DNA of 64,000 nucleotides from Prevotella sp. (GCA_017449025.1 JAFSKJ010000110.1:1-64000), one strand, 5' to 3'; shown: positions 1 to 10,082, counted from the stretch's first letter. Notes: generated by a model from the letters alone, not told the origin. A program made the numbers and translations.

Positions 1-60
1 GCGAGTCCTTTATGTATGTCCGATTCTATGCGGCTTTGCGGACATACATAAAGGACTCGC
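1..60. repeat. Dispersed hairpin repeat, copy 1
   Basis: A perfect inverted repeat: 22-base arms at 1-22 and 39-60 enclose a 16-base spacer. The spacer and the inner stem are shared with copies at 14667-14734 and 20922-20989. The outer stem differs from those copies but still pairs perfectly. The window starts inside the element. Bases after it (about 86-113: AAGTCCCTAC, then an ATAGATATT stretch) match the stem end and right flank of copy 3, so this copy is probably longer on its left side. There is no U-tract, so a simple terminator is unlikely. Confidence 0.85.
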
Positions 61-211
61 TACGCGCTTCGCTAGTCGAAGAAGTCCCTACGATTAATAG
101 ATATTTCCATAAGAGATTTGTAAGATTTGGTCAGATTTGTTAGATTTCTGCCCCGAATGGGGCACTCATCTTGAGGGTGCTGAGCAGAGTTACAATCGTA
201 CTACTCTTCAA

Positions 212-1393
212 TTACAATGCGTACTTGCTGCCTCCGCGGCCCTTGGCCCTCTGCGGCGTGTTATGGAAGTTGGTGCCTACAGAAGGCATGCCGCGGTAAG
301 TGTGGTAGCGGTCGATGATTTTCTGCACATAGTCTACGGTCTCGGTACCTCGCATGTAGCCGTGCTTCACCAAGGGGTCCTGATAGTATTTTGGCTCGCG
401 CAGGCGCAGCACATAGTCTGCCACATTGCGCCAGCGACGGTTGTCGTGGCCGTCGCGCTCGGCCAGTGCCATGGCGTCGCGTATGTGGTGGTATCCGCCG
501 TTGTAGCTTGCCAGCACGAAGTTGGTGCGTTCGCGGCGGTCGGCAATGTCGCTGAACTTGCCATCCAGCTCTCCTAAGTATCTGGCGGCCGCGGCTATGC
601 TGCTCTCTGGGTCGAACATTTTTTCGCGCGAGAGGCCTAAGTGGTCGGCGGTGGTGGGCATTATCTGCATCAGTCCTCTGGCTCCTGCCCATGAGGTGGC
701 CTTGGGGTCGAAGGTTGACTCCTGGTAGCACTGTGCTGCCATGAGCCTCCAGTCCCAGCGCAGGGGCTGTGAGTATTTCTGGAAGAAAGCGTCATAGTGG
801 GAGATTACTCCTTGCTGCCTGTTGAGCATGGGCGAGAACACGCGCCTCTTGACGCTCTTTGCCGACAGCAGGAAGTCTTCGTGGCGGCGCATGTTGTTGA
901 GTCTCGCGGGCGTGTACCATTTATCAAGAAGCTGGGCCAAGTGCTCTTTGCCAGTGCCTACGACCCATGCTGCCGCTGCGGTGTCGGCTCCCATGCCGCA
1001 CAGTCGTATGCTGTCGGCCAGTGCCCGCGGCAGCGGCATGGCCACAAGGTCGGCATCGCCGAGGGTGATGCGCTGAAGCAGCTCGGTGGTGTCGCGGCAG
1101 ATGTCAACCCGAAGGCGCACTCCGAGGCTGTCGGCCAGCGACTGTGCCAGCAGGTAGTGTACGCCTAACTGGCGGCCGTGGTAGTCGTAGTAGGTATCGG
1201 GGCCGCTGAGCGTGGCCATAATCATCTCCCCCGAAGCTTCTATCTGCTCCAGGTCGAAGGCCTCGCCCTCGGCCAGCGACAGCGGGTCGTCGCCCCAAGG
1301 CGTTGGCTTTTCTGGCTCTGGCTGTTGTCCCTTGCAGCCCGTAAACAGCAGGAAAAGGGGCAGCAAGAGTGCTATAAACGGGAATTTAGGCAT
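212..1393 (-). CDS. mltF: Membrane-bound lytic murein transglycosylase F-like lipoprotein
   Basis: Encodes 393 residues. A lipoprotein signal ends at LFTGC with the lipidated Cys at position 20. A periplasmic solute-binding-like domain (about 45-165) follows, then a lytic transglycosylase SLT domain (about 205-330). The likely catalytic Glu is near residue 225 in CYQESTF, followed by GLMQIMP and the ASYNGG motif. Family enzymes cleave the MurNAc-GlcNAc bond of peptidoglycan to give 1,6-anhydro ends. The domain pair is that of MltF. The gene is divergent from hisG. Its promoter lies so close to the ATG that the leader would be only about 5 bases. Confidence 0.9.
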   Translation of the reverse strand: MPKFPFIALLLPLFLLFTGCKGQQPEPEKPTPWGDDPLSLAEGEAFDLEQIEASGEMIMATLSGPDTYYDYHGRQLGVHYLLAQSLADSLGVRLRVDICRDTTELLQRITLGDADLVAMPLPRALADSIRLCGMGADTAAAAWVVGTGKEHLAQLLDKWYTPARLNNMRRHEDFLLSAKSVKRRVFSPMLNRQQGVISHYDAFFQKYSQPLRWDWRLMAAQCYQESTFDPKATSWAGARGLMQIMPTTADHLGLSREKMFDPESSIAAAARYLGELDGKFSDIADRRERTNFVLASYNGGYHHIRDAMALAERDGHDNRRWRNVADYVLRLREPKYYQDPLVKHGYMRGTETVDYVQKIIDRYHTYRGMPSVGTNFHNTPQRAKGRGGSKYAL

Positions 1394-1403
1394 ATTTTTC
1401 GTG

Positions 1404-1433
1404 CAAAAGTACGTAATTTATTGCACATTCAAA
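1404..1433 (-). promoter_or_regulatory. Promoter of the mltF-like gene
   Basis: The minus strand reads TACTTTTG (1404-1411), matching the Bacteroidota -7 box TAnnTTTG. A TTTG lies 18 bases upstream (1430-1433). The predicted transcription start is within a few bases of the ATG at 1393, so the message would be nearly leaderless. It interleaves with the divergent hisG promoter. Confidence 0.6.
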
Positions 1434-1451
1434 AAAAAATGAGTACTTTTG
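1421..1451 (+). promoter_or_regulatory. Promoter of the his-HD block
   Basis: TTG at 1421-1423, 20 bases, then TACTTTTG at 1444-1451. The leader to the hisG ATG at 1487 is about 30 bases. With the divergent mltF promoter it forms a perfect 10-base inverted repeat (1403-1412 and 1443-1452). Confidence 0.65.
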
Positions 1452-1486
1452 CAGGACTTTTTACGGATAATTAGATTTTTAAACGC

Positions 1487-2338
1487 ATGTTACGAATTGC
1501 AGTACAGTCAAAGGGTCGCCTTTTTGACGACACCATGAACCTGCTTAGCGAGGCCGACATCAAGGTTAGTGCCTCGAAACGCACACTGCTGGTACAGGCC
1601 AGCAATTTCCCTCTTGAGGTGCTTTACCTGCGCGACGACGACATACCACAGAGTGTGGCAAGCGGCGTTGCCGACATCGGCGTGGTTGGCGAGAACGAGT
1701 TTGTGGAGCGTGGCGAGGATGCCGACGTGGTGTCGCGCTTGGGCTTCTCGAAGTGCCGCCTGTCGCTGGCCATTCCCAAGGAGATTGACTACACGGGCGT
1801 GGAGTGGTTCAACGGCAAGAAGATTGCAACGAGCTATCCTGCCATACTGAAGGACTTCATGCTCAAGCATGGCATTGAGGTGGAGATACACGTGATTACC
1901 GGCTCTGTGGAGATAAGCCCAGGCATAGGACTTGCCGACGGCATCTTCGACATAGTAAGCTCCGGCTCCACACTGGTGAGCAACAACCTGAGAGAGGTGG
2001 AGGTGGTGATGAAGAGCGAGGCTCTGCTCATTGGCAACAAGAGTCTCTCGGACGAGAAGCGCCGCATACTCGACGAGATGCTCTTCAGGTTCAAGGCCGT
2101 GAAGGAAGCCGAGGACAAGAAGTACATCCGCATGAATGCCCCGAAGGCCCGTCTGCAGGAGATTATCGGTGTGCTGCCCGGACTTAAGAGCCCCACCATC
2201 ATCCCGCTGGCCGACGATGAGTGGTGTTCCGTACACACAGTGCTCGACCAGAAGCAGTTTTGGGAAATCATTGGCAAGCTGAAGGAAATGGGAGCACAGG
2301 GAATACTGGTGACTCCCATAGAGAAAATGATACTATGA
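1487..2338 (+). CDS. hisG: ATP phosphoribosyltransferase (long form)
   Basis: Catalyses the first step of histidine biosynthesis, joining ATP and PRPP to give phosphoribosyl-ATP. The 283-residue length is that of the long form, which carries a C-terminal regulatory domain (about 210-283) for histidine feedback and needs no HisZ. The N-terminus (IAVQSKGRLFDDTMNLL) and the ITGSVEISPGIGLADGIFDIV region, with its PRPP-binding part, are typical. The stop overlaps the hisD start as ATGA, so translation is probably coupled. The consensus promoter upstream starts the his transcript. Confidence 0.97.
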   Translation: MLRIAVQSKGRLFDDTMNLLSEADIKVSASKRTLLVQASNFPLEVLYLRDDDIPQSVASGVADIGVVGENEFVERGEDADVVSRLGFSKCRLSLAIPKEIDYTGVEWFNGKKIATSYPAILKDFMLKHGIEVEIHVITGSVEISPGIGLADGIFDIVSSGSTLVSNNLREVEVVMKSEALLIGNKSLSDEKRRILDEMLFRFKAVKEAEDKKYIRMNAPKARLQEIIGVLPGLKSPTIIPLADDEWCSVHTVLDQKQFWEIIGKLKEMGAQGILVTPIEKMIL

Positions 2339-3630
2339 ACATAATAAAATATCCGGCCAGGACCGACTGGCAGACAATGGTTGAGCGCCCCCACCTCGAC
2401 GTGTCGCAGCTCAACGCCACGGTGGCTGCCGTGCTTTCCGACGTGCGCCAGCGTGGCGATGAGGCTGTGAAGGGCTATGAGCTGAAGTTCGACCATGTGG
2501 ACCTAAGCTCGCTGGCTGTCAGCCAGGAGGAGATGGAGGAGGCCGAGCGCACCGTAGGCCGCAACCTGAAGGCGGCCATCGAGCTGGCTCACGACAACAT
2601 AAGGAAGTTCCACGAGGCGCAAGTGTTCCGAGGCAAGAAAGTGGAGACACAGCCCGGCGTGGTCTGCTGGCAGAAGAGCGTGGCCATTGAGCGCGTGGGA
2701 CTCTACATTCCCGGCGGCACGGCCCCGCTGTTCTCTACCGTGCTCATGCTGGCCACCCCGGCCAAGATAGCGGGTTGCGCAGAGATAGTACTATGCACGC
2801 CTCCGGGCCGCGATGGCCGTGTCAACCCCGCCATTCTCGTGGCAGCCCGCGTGGCTGGTGTCAGCCAGATATTCAAGGCGGGCGGTGTGCAGGCCATCGG
2901 TGCCATGGCCTACGGCACCGAGAGTGTGCCCAAGGTGTTCAAGATTTTCGGCCCCGGCAACCAGTACGTGATGGCCGCCAAGCAGCAGGTGAGCCTGCAC
3001 GACGTGGCCATAGACATGCCCGCCGGACCAAGCGAGGTGTGCGTGCTGGCCGATGAGACGGCGCGCCCGGACTTCGTGGCTGCCGACCTGCTGTCACAGG
3101 CAGAACACGGCTCAGACTCGCAGGTGCTACTGATCACCACCTCAGAGCAGATGCTCTACGACGTTCAGGCCGAGGTGAGCCGCCAGCTCGACAGCCTGCC
3201 CCGCAAGGCCATTGCCCTGCAGGCTTTGGAGAACAGCCAGTTAGTGTTGGTGAAGGACAAGGACGAGATGATGGACTTGGCCAACACCTACGCCCCTGAG
3301 CACCTGATTATCCAGACACGCGACTTCGAGAAGCTGGGCGCCAGGGTGGTGAATGCGGGCAGCGTTTTCCTCGGCAAGTATGCCTGCGAGAGTGCCGGCG
3401 ACTATGCCAGCGGCACTAACCACACACTGCCAACCCACGGCTATGCAACGGCCTACAGCGGCGTCAACCTTGACAGCTACTGCCGCAAGATCACTTTCCA
3501 GCACCTCACCGAGGAGGGCATAAACAGCATAGGAAAGGCTGTGGAGCTGATGGCTGGGGCAGAGCAGCTCGACGCCCACAAGAACGCCATGACAATACGC
3601 ATAGGGGAGATTGAGAAAAAGAGAGACTGA
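2335..3630 (+). CDS. hisD: Histidinol dehydrogenase
   Basis: Oxidises L-histidinol to L-histidine in two NAD-dependent steps using zinc. The start chosen is ATG 2335, which overlaps the hisG stop and gives 431 residues, the usual family length. The reading frame is open 38 codons further up, inside hisG. Typical stretches seen are [18 protein letters not shown], the GPGNQYV motif, [14 protein letters not shown] and AEHGSDSQ, the last with a zinc-ligand and catalytic His region. hisC follows 4 bases after the stop. Confidence 0.97.
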   Translation: MNIIKYPARTDWQTMVERPHLDVSQLNATVAAVLSDVRQRGDEAVKGYELKFDHVDLSSLAVSQEEMEEAERTVGRNLKAAIELAHDNIRKFHEAQVFRGKKVETQPGVVCWQKSVAIERVGLYIPGGTAPLFSTVLMLATPAKIAGCAEIVLCTPPGRDGRVNPAILVAARVAGVSQIFKAGGVQAIGAMAYGTESVPKVFKIFGPGNQYVMAAKQQVSLHDVAIDMPAGPSEVCVLADETARPDFVAADLLSQAEHGSDSQVLLITTSEQMLYDVQAEVSRQLDSLPRKAIALQALENSQLVLVKDKDEMMDLANTYAPEHLIIQTRDFEKLGARVVNAGSVFLGKYACESAGDYASGTNHTLPTHGYATAYSGVNLDSYCRKITFQHLTEEGINSIGKAVELMAGAEQLDAHKNAMTIRIGEIEKKRD

Positions 3631-3634
3631 GAGT

Positions 3635-4672
3635 ATGAGAGACTTACAAGAACTGGTGCGACCGAACATCTGGTCGCTGGCACCATACAGCAGCGCACGC
3701 AACGAGTATGCGGGCAGGGAGGCGCGAGTGTTTCTCGATGCCAACGAAAACCCCTATAACAAACCCTTTAACCGCTATCCAGACCCTTTGCAGCTTGAGC
3801 TGAAAGAGGCCCTCAGCAAGGTGAAGGGGGTAAGGCCGGAGTGCATATTCTTAGGCAACGGCAGCGACGAGGCCATAGACCTGCCCTACAGGATTTTCTG
3901 CCGCCCCGGTGTGGACAACGTGGTGGCCATAGAGCCTACCTACGGCATGTACAAGGTGTGTGCCGACGTGAACGACGTGGAGTACCGCACGGTGCTCCTC
4001 GACGACGACTTCCAGGTGCCGGCCGACGAGTTGCTGGCCGCCTGCGACGATAACACCAAGATTGTCTGGCTCTGCTCTCCCAACAACCCCACCGGCAACT
4101 GCCTGCGCCGCGAGGAAGTGGTGAAGGTGATAGAGGAATTCCGGGGAATAGTCATAGTTGACGAGGCCTACAGCGACTTCGCCTCGCAGCAGCCTTTGCG
4201 CGCCGACCTCGGCAAATATCCCAACCTTGTGGTGCTCAACACCATGTCGAAGGCATGGGGATGCGCGGCCATACGCTTGGGAATGGCCTTCGCCTCAGAG
4301 GAAATCATCGACATATTCAATAAGGTGAAGTACCCCTACAACGTGAACCAGCTGACACAGCTCCAGGCCTTGGAGGCCGTCAAGGATCCCTTCGAGGTAG
4401 ACAAATGGGTGCGCACACTGCTGCAGGAGCGCGCCCGTATGGTGGACGCCTTCAAGCTGCTGCCCATCTGCAACCACGTCTACCCCACCGATGCCAACTT
4501 CTTCCTGGCGCGCATGACCGATGCCATGCAGATCTACAACTATCTGGTTGACAGGGGAATCATTGTCCGCAACCGCAACCGTGTGAAGCTCTGCCAGAAC
4601 TGTCTGCGCATAACCATAGGAACAAAGTCGGAAAACAACGAGCTGCTGGCAGCACTCAGACAGTATAAGTGA
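3635..4672 (+). CDS. hisC: Histidinol-phosphate aminotransferase
   Basis: A PLP-dependent class I/II aminotransferase that converts imidazole-acetol phosphate and glutamate to histidinol phosphate. It has 345 residues from ATG 3635; an upstream ATG would overlap hisD. The PLP lysine is near residue 206 in [15 protein letters not shown]. Fold markers include [21 protein letters not shown] and the C-terminal LRITIGT. It is third in the his block. hisB, which often follows hisC in this phylum, is not here. The stop overlaps the GTG start of the next gene. Confidence 0.96.
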   Translation: MRDLQELVRPNIWSLAPYSSARNEYAGREARVFLDANENPYNKPFNRYPDPLQLELKEALSKVKGVRPECIFLGNGSDEAIDLPYRIFCRPGVDNVVAIEPTYGMYKVCADVNDVEYRTVLLDDDFQVPADELLAACDDNTKIVWLCSPNNPTGNCLRREEVVKVIEEFRGIVIVDEAYSDFASQQPLRADLGKYPNLVVLNTMSKAWGCAAIRLGMAFASEEIIDIFNKVKYPYNVNQLTQLQALEAVKDPFEVDKWVRTLLQERARMVDAFKLLPICNHVYPTDANFFLARMTDAMQIYNYLVDRGIIVRNRNRVKLCQNCLRITIGTKSENNELLAALRQYK

Positions 4673-5892
4673 ACGACTCGAAGATTATCAACGACCCCGT
4701 ATTCGGGTTCATCAAGATACCCCGCGGGCTGCTCTACGACATTGTGCAGCACCCGCTGATACAGCGCCTGACGCGCATCAACCAGTTAGGGCTGGCATCG
4801 GTGGTCTACCCCGGGGCGCGCCACACGCGCTTCCAGCACTCCTTGGGAGCCTTCCACCTGATGTCGGAGGCCATAGCCTCGCTGCGACAGAAGGGGAACT
4901 TCATCTTCGACTCCGAGGCCGAGGCCGTTGAGGCGGCCATACTGATGCACGACATAGGGCACGGACCTTTCTCGCATGTACTTGAGAACACGCTCATCAG
5001 CGGCATATCGCACGAAGAGCTGTCGCTGCTGATGATGGAAGAGATAAACCGCGACATGGGCGAGCAGCTCAACCTGGCCATCAGCATCTTCAAAGGCAAC
5101 TACCCAAAGAACTTCCTGCACCAGCTCATCTCCTCGCAGCTCGACATGGACCGCTTGGACTACCTGAGGCGCGACTCCTTCTTCACTGGCGTGACAGAGG
5201 GGAACATCGGCTCGGCCAGGATAATCAAGATGCTCAATGTGGTCAACGACTCGCTCGTGGTGGAGTCGAAGGGCATCTACTCCTTGGAGAACTATCTCAC
5301 CACCCGCAGGCTCATGTACTGGCAGGTGTACCTGCACAAGGCGGCAGTGGCCTACGAGAAAGTGCTTGTCAACACCCTCACGAGAGCCAAGGACCTGGTG
5401 CGGCAGGGACACGACGTGTTTGCGCCGCCAGCCCTGAAATACTTCCTCGAAAACGCTGTCAACGCCAACTGGTTCGAAGAGCACACTGAGGCTCTCGGGT
5501 TCTACGAGGAGCTTGACGACAGCGACCTGTGGAGCGCAATGAAAGTGTGGAAGCACAGCCACGACAAGATACTCGCCACACTGGCCACCGACATGCTCGA
5601 CCGGCACATCTTCCGCGTGGAGGTGTATGAGCAGCCTGTTGACGAGGAGAGGATAGAGGAACTGCAGAGGCAGATAGCCATGCAGATGGACATACCACTG
5701 TGCGACGCCCACTACCTGATGAACGTGAGTACAATCCAGAAAGACATGTACAACGTTGACGACGACAGTATAGCAATTCTGTACAAGGATGGCACGATAA
5801 AAGACATCTCTGAGGCCTCCGAATTGCTAAATGTTCAGTTGCTTTCTAAAAAAATAAGAAAATATTACCTATGTTATCAGCGTTTTGAATAA
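4669..5892 (+). CDS. HD-domain phosphohydrolase, dNTPase-like
   Basis: Encodes 407 residues of the HD superfamily, in the group resembling dGTP triphosphohydrolase. Metal ligands visible are His57 in FQHSLG, His94-Asp95 in [12 protein letters not shown], and Asp159 or Asp161 in [16 protein letters not shown]. These proteins are cytosolic and hydrolyse phosphate esters or nucleoside triphosphates; the substrate here is unknown. The GTG start at 4669 overlaps the hisC stop, which implies translational coupling to the his genes. A phosphatase role tied to histidine synthesis would be only a guess from position. Confidence 0.85.
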   Translation: MNDSKIINDPVFGFIKIPRGLLYDIVQHPLIQRLTRINQLGLASVVYPGARHTRFQHSLGAFHLMSEAIASLRQKGNFIFDSEAEAVEAAILMHDIGHGPFSHVLENTLISGISHEELSLLMMEEINRDMGEQLNLAISIFKGNYPKNFLHQLISSQLDMDRLDYLRRDSFFTGVTEGNIGSARIIKMLNVVNDSLVVESKGIYSLENYLTTRRLMYWQVYLHKAAVAYEKVLVNTLTRAKDLVRQGHDVFAPPALKYFLENAVNANWFEEHTEALGFYEELDDSDLWSAMKVWKHSHDKILATLATDMLDRHIFRVEVYEQPVDEERIEELQRQIAMQMDIPLCDAHYLMNVSTIQKDMYNVDDDSIAILYKDGTIKDISEASELLNVQLLSKKIRKYYLCYQRFE

Positions 5893-5899
5893 TTTTTCA

Positions 5900-5907
5900 T
5901 ATCTTTG
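5900..5907 (+). promoter_or_regulatory. -7 promoter box of the lpx block
   Basis: TATCTTTG, a full match to TAnnTTTG, 24 bases before the lpxD ATG at 5932. No convincing TTTG sits at the normal distance upstream. The box covers the first possible upstream TTG start codon, which is a reason to reject that start. Confidence 0.55.
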
Positions 5908-5931
5908 CAACCACTAATTGCAATTAAGTCT

Positions 5932-7005
5932 ATGGAATTTACCGCGAAACAGATTGCCGAGCTGATTCAGGGAAGAGTTGAAGGCGACGAAAAGGCTACC
6001 GTGAACACCTTCGCCAAGATAGAGGAAGGCGTACCGGGAGCCATCTCCTTTCTCTCTAACCCGAAATACACACACTTTATCTACGATACACAGTCGAGCA
6101 TAGTGCTCATCAACGACGACGTGGCGCTGGAGCACCCCGTCAAGCCCACCCTCATCCGCGTCAAGAACGCATACGAGAGCGTGGCGCAGCTGTTGCAGTT
6201 CTATGAGTCCATGAAGCCCCGCAAGACGGGCATCGACCCACTGGCCTTCATCTCGCAGAGTGCTCGGGTGGCCGACGATGCCTATGTGGGGGCCTTTGCC
6301 TGTATTGGCGACGGTGCCAAGGTGGGCAAGGGGTCGCAAATCTATCCTCATGCAGTCATCGGCGACGGTGTCTGCCTGGGTGAGAACTGCACCGTCTATC
6401 CCAACGTCTGCATCTACCAGGGCTGCCAGGTGGGCAACAATGTGACCATCCACGCCGGCACCGTGATTGGCGCCGACGGCTTCGGCTTCGCACCCAACCA
6501 GGAGGGCTACGCAAAGATACCACAGATAGGCATCGTGGTGATTGAGGACGACGTGGAGATTGGCGCCAACACCTGCATTGACCGCTCTACAATGGGCAAG
6601 ACGGTGATACGCCGAGGTGTCAAGCTCGACAACCTGATACAGGTGGCCCACAACTGCGAGATAGGCGAGAACACCGTGATGTCGGCCCAGGCGGGACTCG
6701 CTGGCTCCACGAAGGTGGGCAGCTGGTGTATGGTGGGCGGCCAGGCAGGATTCTCCGGACACATACACGTGGCCGACAAGACATTCGTAGGCGCGCAGTG
6801 CGGAGTGATAAAGAGCACAAAGGGCAACGGTGAGACACTGATAGGCTCGCCAGCCATGGAACCAAAGACATTCTTCAAGGCAAAGGCCATCTACCCCAAG
6901 CTCCCCGACATGTATAGGGAGGTGGCACAGCTGCGCAAGGAAATCACAATTCTCAAATCTCAAATCTCAAATCAACAAGATGAAACAGAAGACACTAAAG
7001 GGTAG
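5932..7005 (+). CDS. lpxD: UDP-3-O-acylglucosamine N-acyltransferase
   Basis: Adds the second (N-linked) hydroxyacyl chain to UDP-3-O-acyl-glucosamine in lipid A synthesis. It has 357 residues from ATG 5932. The N-terminal uridine-binding domain runs to about 100, followed by a left-handed beta-helix of hexapeptide repeats (about 105-320). The catalytic His lies in [17 protein letters not shown]. The C-terminal helix region contains a 7-base tandem repeat in the DNA (6951-6971) and overlaps lpxC-fabZ by 26 bases. It is the first gene of an envelope operon. Confidence 0.95.
   Translation: MEFTAKQIAELIQGRVEGDEKATVNTFAKIEEGVPGAISFLSNPKYTHFIYDTQSSIVLINDDVALEHPVKPTLIRVKNAYESVAQLLQFYESMKPRKTGIDPLAFISQSARVADDAYVGAFACIGDGAKVGKGSQIYPHAVIGDGVCLGENCTVYPNVCIYQGCQVGNNVTIHAGTVIGADGFGFAPNQEGYAKIPQIGIVVIEDDVEIGANTCIDRSTMGKTVIRRGVKLDNLIQVAHNCEIGENTVMSAQAGLAGSTKVGSWCMVGGQAGFSGHIHVADKTFVGAQCGVIKSTKGNGETLIGSPAMEPKTFFKAKAIYPKLPDMYREVAQLRKEITILKSQISNQQDETEDTKG
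6951..6971 (+). repeat. Heptanucleotide tandem repeat in lpxD
   Basis: Three exact copies of TCTCAAA sit in the last codons of lpxD and just before the lpxC-fabZ ATG at 6980. Gain or loss of one unit would shift the lpxD frame after its helix domain and alter the ribosome-binding region of the next gene. Confidence 0.9.
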
Positions 7006-8365
7006 CTTCTCTCTCTTCGGCAAGGGACTGCATACAGGCTTGGCGCTGACTGTTACCTTCAACCCTGCACCAGAGAATCACGGCTACAAGATACAGCGCA
7101 TAGACCTCGAGGGAATGCCAACTGTGGATGCCATAGCAGAGAATGTGGTTGACACACAGCGGGGCACGGTGCTCGGACACGGCGAAGAGATGCGCGTCTC
7201 AACAGTGGAGCACGCTCTGTCGGCCCTCTACGCCCTGGGCATTGACAACTGCCTGATACAGGTGAACGGCCCGGAATTCCCAATACTCGACGGCTCGGCC
7301 ATACAGTACGTGGACAAGATACGCGAAGTGGGCATTGAGGAGCAGAACGCGCCGAAGGACTGGTACGTGATAAGAAAGAAGATAGAGGTGAGCGACGAAA
7401 AGTCAGGCTCATGCATCACCATACTCCCCGACGAGCAGTTCTCCATTACAGCCATGTGCAACTTCGAGTCGAAGTTCATCAGCTCGCAGTTCGCCACCCT
7501 CGACAACCCCGCCAAGTACGAGGACGAGATTGCTCGCGCGCGTACCTTTGTATTTGTACGCGATATAGAGCCGCTGCTGCAGGCCAACCTCATCAAGGGC
7601 GGCGACTTGGACAACGCCATAGTCATCTACGAGAGGCAGACCACACAGGAGCGTCTCGACATGCTGGCCGACATGCTCGGCGTGGAGCACCGCGATGCCA
7701 ACGACCTGGGCTACATACAGCACAGGCCGTTGCAGTGGGACAATGAGTGTACCCGCCACAAGCTGCTCGACATCATCGGCGACATGGCGCTCATAGGCAA
7801 GCCCATCAAGGGCCGTATCATTGCCACCCGTCCCGGACACACCATCAACAACAAGTTTGCACGACTGATACGGAAGGAAATACGCAAGCATGAGATACAG
7901 GCACCCATCTACGACCCCAACGACGAGCCGGTGATGGACGTGAACCGAATACGCGAGCTGCTGCCCCACAGATACCCCATGCAGTTGGTGGACAAGGTAG
8001 TGGCTCTTGGCCCCATGAGCATAGTGGGCATCAAGAACGTCACAGCCAACGAGGCCTTCTTCCAGGGGCACTTCCCGCAGGAACCCGTCATGCCGGGCGT
8101 GCTGCAGATAGAGGCCATGGCACAGTGCGGCGGACTGCTTGTGCTCAACACCCTCGAGGAGCCTGAGCGCTGGTCAACCTACTTCATGAAGATTGACGGA
8201 GTGAAGTTCCGGCAGAAGGTGGTGCCCGGCGACACGCTCATCTTCAAGGTAGACCTGCTGGCTCCGTTGCGCCATGGCATCTCGTCGATGAAGGGCTACA
8301 TCTTCGTGGGCGACCATATTGTGGCCGAGGCATCGTTTACTGCACAGATAGTGAAGAACAAATAG
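6980..8365 (+). CDS. lpxC-fabZ: Bifunctional LpxC-FabZ: UDP-3-O-acyl-GlcNAc deacetylase / 3-hydroxyacyl-ACP dehydratase
   Basis: A 461-residue fusion typical of Bacteroidota. The N-terminal part (1-305) is LpxC, the zinc deacetylase that commits to lipid A; it shows His78 in [10 protein letters not shown] and further ligands around [14 protein letters not shown]. The C-terminal part (about 315-461) is a hotdog-fold FabZ with [14 protein letters not shown] and [20 protein letters not shown], carrying the catalytic His and Glu. It couples supply of hydroxyacyl chains with their use in lipid A. The start overlaps lpxD, and lpxA follows after 18 bases. Confidence 0.97.
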   Translation: MKQKTLKGSFSLFGKGLHTGLALTVTFNPAPENHGYKIQRIDLEGMPTVDAIAENVVDTQRGTVLGHGEEMRVSTVEHALSALYALGIDNCLIQVNGPEFPILDGSAIQYVDKIREVGIEEQNAPKDWYVIRKKIEVSDEKSGSCITILPDEQFSITAMCNFESKFISSQFATLDNPAKYEDEIARARTFVFVRDIEPLLQANLIKGGDLDNAIVIYERQTTQERLDMLADMLGVEHRDANDLGYIQHRPLQWDNECTRHKLLDIIGDMALIGKPIKGRIIATRPGHTINNKFARLIRKEIRKHEIQAPIYDPNDEPVMDVNRIRELLPHRYPMQLVDKVVALGPMSIVGIKNVTANEAFFQGHFPQEPVMPGVLQIEAMAQCGGLLVLNTLEEPERWSTYFMKIDGVKFRQKVVPGDTLIFKVDLLAPLRHGISSMKGYIFVGDHIVAEASFTAQIVKNK

Positions 8366-8383
8366 AAAAACATACATAATAAC

Positions 8384-9157
8384 ATGGCAAACCAAATACA
8401 CCCCATGGCCATTGTCGACCCAGAGGCGATATTAGGCGACAATAACGTTATCGGCCCGTTCTGCGTGATAGACAAGAACGTGGTAATAGGCAACAACAAC
8501 ACCTTCCTGAACAACGTTACTGTGCACTTCGGGGCACGCATAGGCTCCAACAACGAGTTCTTCCCCGGTGCCAGCATCTCTACAAAGCCACAGGACTTGA
8601 AGTTCCAAGGCGAAGAAACCACATGCGAGATTGGCGACAACAACTCCATCCGCGAGAATGTCACTATCAGCCGGGGCACGGCATCGAAAGGCAAGACCGT
8701 AGTAGGCAGCGGCAACCTGCTGATGGAGAACATGCACGTGGCCCACGACTGCGTGATAGGCAACGGGTGCATAATAGGCAACTCCACCAAGTTTGCAGGC
8801 GAGGTGGTTGTCGACGACTTTGCCATAATCTCCGCCACATGCCTCTTCCACCAGTTCTGTCGTGTGGGCAGCTATATAATGTTCCAGGGCGGCACCCGCA
8901 CCAGCCAGGACATTCCGCCATACGTCATTGCCGGCAAGGAGCCTGTGCGCTACGCCGGAGTCAATCTCATCGGCCTGCGCCGCCGCGGATTCGACAACGC
9001 AACCATTGAGGCCATTCACGACGCCTACCGAATCATATACTCGCAGGGCGTGCTTAAGGACGGCATTGCCGAGGCTCGCACCAAATATCCCGACTCCAAG
9101 GAGGTGGAGTACATCTGCTCGTTCATAGAGTCGTCGAAAAGGGGAGTGATACGTTGA
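8384..9157 (+). CDS. lpxA: UDP-N-acetylglucosamine O-acyltransferase
   Basis: Transfers a 3-hydroxyacyl chain from ACP to the 3-OH of UDP-GlcNAc, the first step of lipid A synthesis. It has 257 residues, the usual length. A hexapeptide-repeat left-handed beta-helix spans about 1-190, with the catalytic His in MENMHVAHDCVIGNGC. A helical C-terminal domain carries GLRRRGF. It lies in the lpxD, lpxC-fabZ, lpxA order, with 25 bases to miaA. Confidence 0.97.
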   Translation: MANQIHPMAIVDPEAILGDNNVIGPFCVIDKNVVIGNNNTFLNNVTVHFGARIGSNNEFFPGASISTKPQDLKFQGEETTCEIGDNNSIRENVTISRGTASKGKTVVGSGNLLMENMHVAHDCVIGNGCIIGNSTKFAGEVVVDDFAIISATCLFHQFCRVGSYIMFQGGTRTSQDIPPYVIAGKEPVRYAGVNLIGLRRRGFDNATIEAIHDAYRIIYSQGVLKDGIAEARTKYPDSKEVEYICSFIESSKRGVIR

Positions 9158-9182
9158 GCGCAAGGGAAACATTGAGCAAGGT

Positions 9183-10082
9183 ATGTCGAAGGGCAGGCTC
9201 ATCGTGATAACAGGACCGACGGCTGTGGGCAAGACCGAGCTGTGCATGGAGCTGGCTCACATGCTCCGTACGCCAATCATCAATGCCGACTCCCGACAGC
9301 TCTTCCGCGACCTGCGAATAGGCACGGCGCAGCCCACAGCGCAGCAGATGGCCGAGGTGAGGCACTATTTCGTAGGAACACTCGCACTGGGCGACTACTA
9401 TAGCGCATCGATGTATGAGCAGCAGGTGCTGGAACTGCTGCAACAGCTGTTCAACCACAGCGACTACGCCCTGCTCTCAGGAGGATCGATGATGTATATC
9501 GACGCTGTATGCAACGGCATCGACGACATACCAACCGTTGACGAGCATACGCGCTCCACGCTCAAGCGGCGGCTCGCCCAAGAGGGGCTTGAGGCCCTCT
9601 GCGAGGAGCTGAGGCAGCGCGACCCGGAGCACTATGCCGTGGTTGACCGCCGTAATCCGCGCCGCGTAGTCCACGCGTTAGAGATATGTATCATGACCGG
9701 ACGCACATACACCTCTTTCCGCAAGGCGGAGAAGAAGGAGCGCCCCTTCGAGATAATAAAGATTGGGCTGAACCGCGACCGCGGGGAGCTGTATGAGCGC
9801 ATAAACCGCCGTACAGACCAGATGATGGCCGACGGACTGCTTGACGAAGTGCGCAGGCTGCTGCCCTACCGCAATGCCAACGCGCTGAACACCGTAGGTT
9901 ACAAGGAACTGTTCGAACACCTTGACGGGCGCTGGACACTCGACGAGGCTGTAGAACGCATAAAGGGAAACACACGCCGCTATGCCCGCAAGCAGCTCAC
10001 ATGGTTCAAGCGCGACGACACGGTGACGTGGTTTCACCCCGATGACAAGGAATCAATAAAACAACATATCCTAAGACAATGA
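9183..10082 (+). CDS. miaA: tRNA dimethylallyltransferase
   Basis: Adds the isopentenyl group to A37 of tRNAs reading UNN codons. It has 299 residues. The P-loop is ITGPTAVGKTELCMELA; INADSRQLFRDLRIGTA and the VGYKEL region near the C-terminus are family marks, as is RRYARKQLTWFKRD. The stop overlaps the next start as ATGA. Placement between lpxA and a penicillin-binding protein gene suggests co-transcription rather than shared function. Confidence 0.96.
   Translation: MSKGRLIVITGPTAVGKTELCMELAHMLRTPIINADSRQLFRDLRIGTAQPTAQQMAEVRHYFVGTLALGDYYSASMYEQQVLELLQQLFNHSDYALLSGGSMMYIDAVCNGIDDIPTVDEHTRSTLKRRLAQEGLEALCEELRQRDPEHYAVVDRRNPRRVVHALEICIMTGRTYTSFRKAEKKERPFEIIKIGLNRDRGELYERINRRTDQMMADGLLDEVRRLLPYRNANALNTVGYKELFEHLDGRWTLDEAVERIKGNTRRYARKQLTWFKRDDTVTWFHPDDKESIKQHILRQ

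Noticed and set aside
1..60. Dispersed hairpin as an ordinary terminator
   Set aside because: No U-tract follows any copy, copy 3 lies between divergent genes, and the loop is conserved.
2221..2334. Upstream extension of hisD
   Set aside because: It would overlap hisG by 118 bases and adds sequence absent from HisD; the ATGA overlap start fits.
4786..5712. 308-residue open frame opposite the HD gene
   Set aside because: It is a shadow frame: the HD protein on the plus strand has clear motifs, and this frame has no recognisable fold or start context.
5914..6963. 349-residue open frame opposite lpxD
   Set aside because: lpxD is certain from its hexapeptide repeats; the antisense frame has shadow-like composition.
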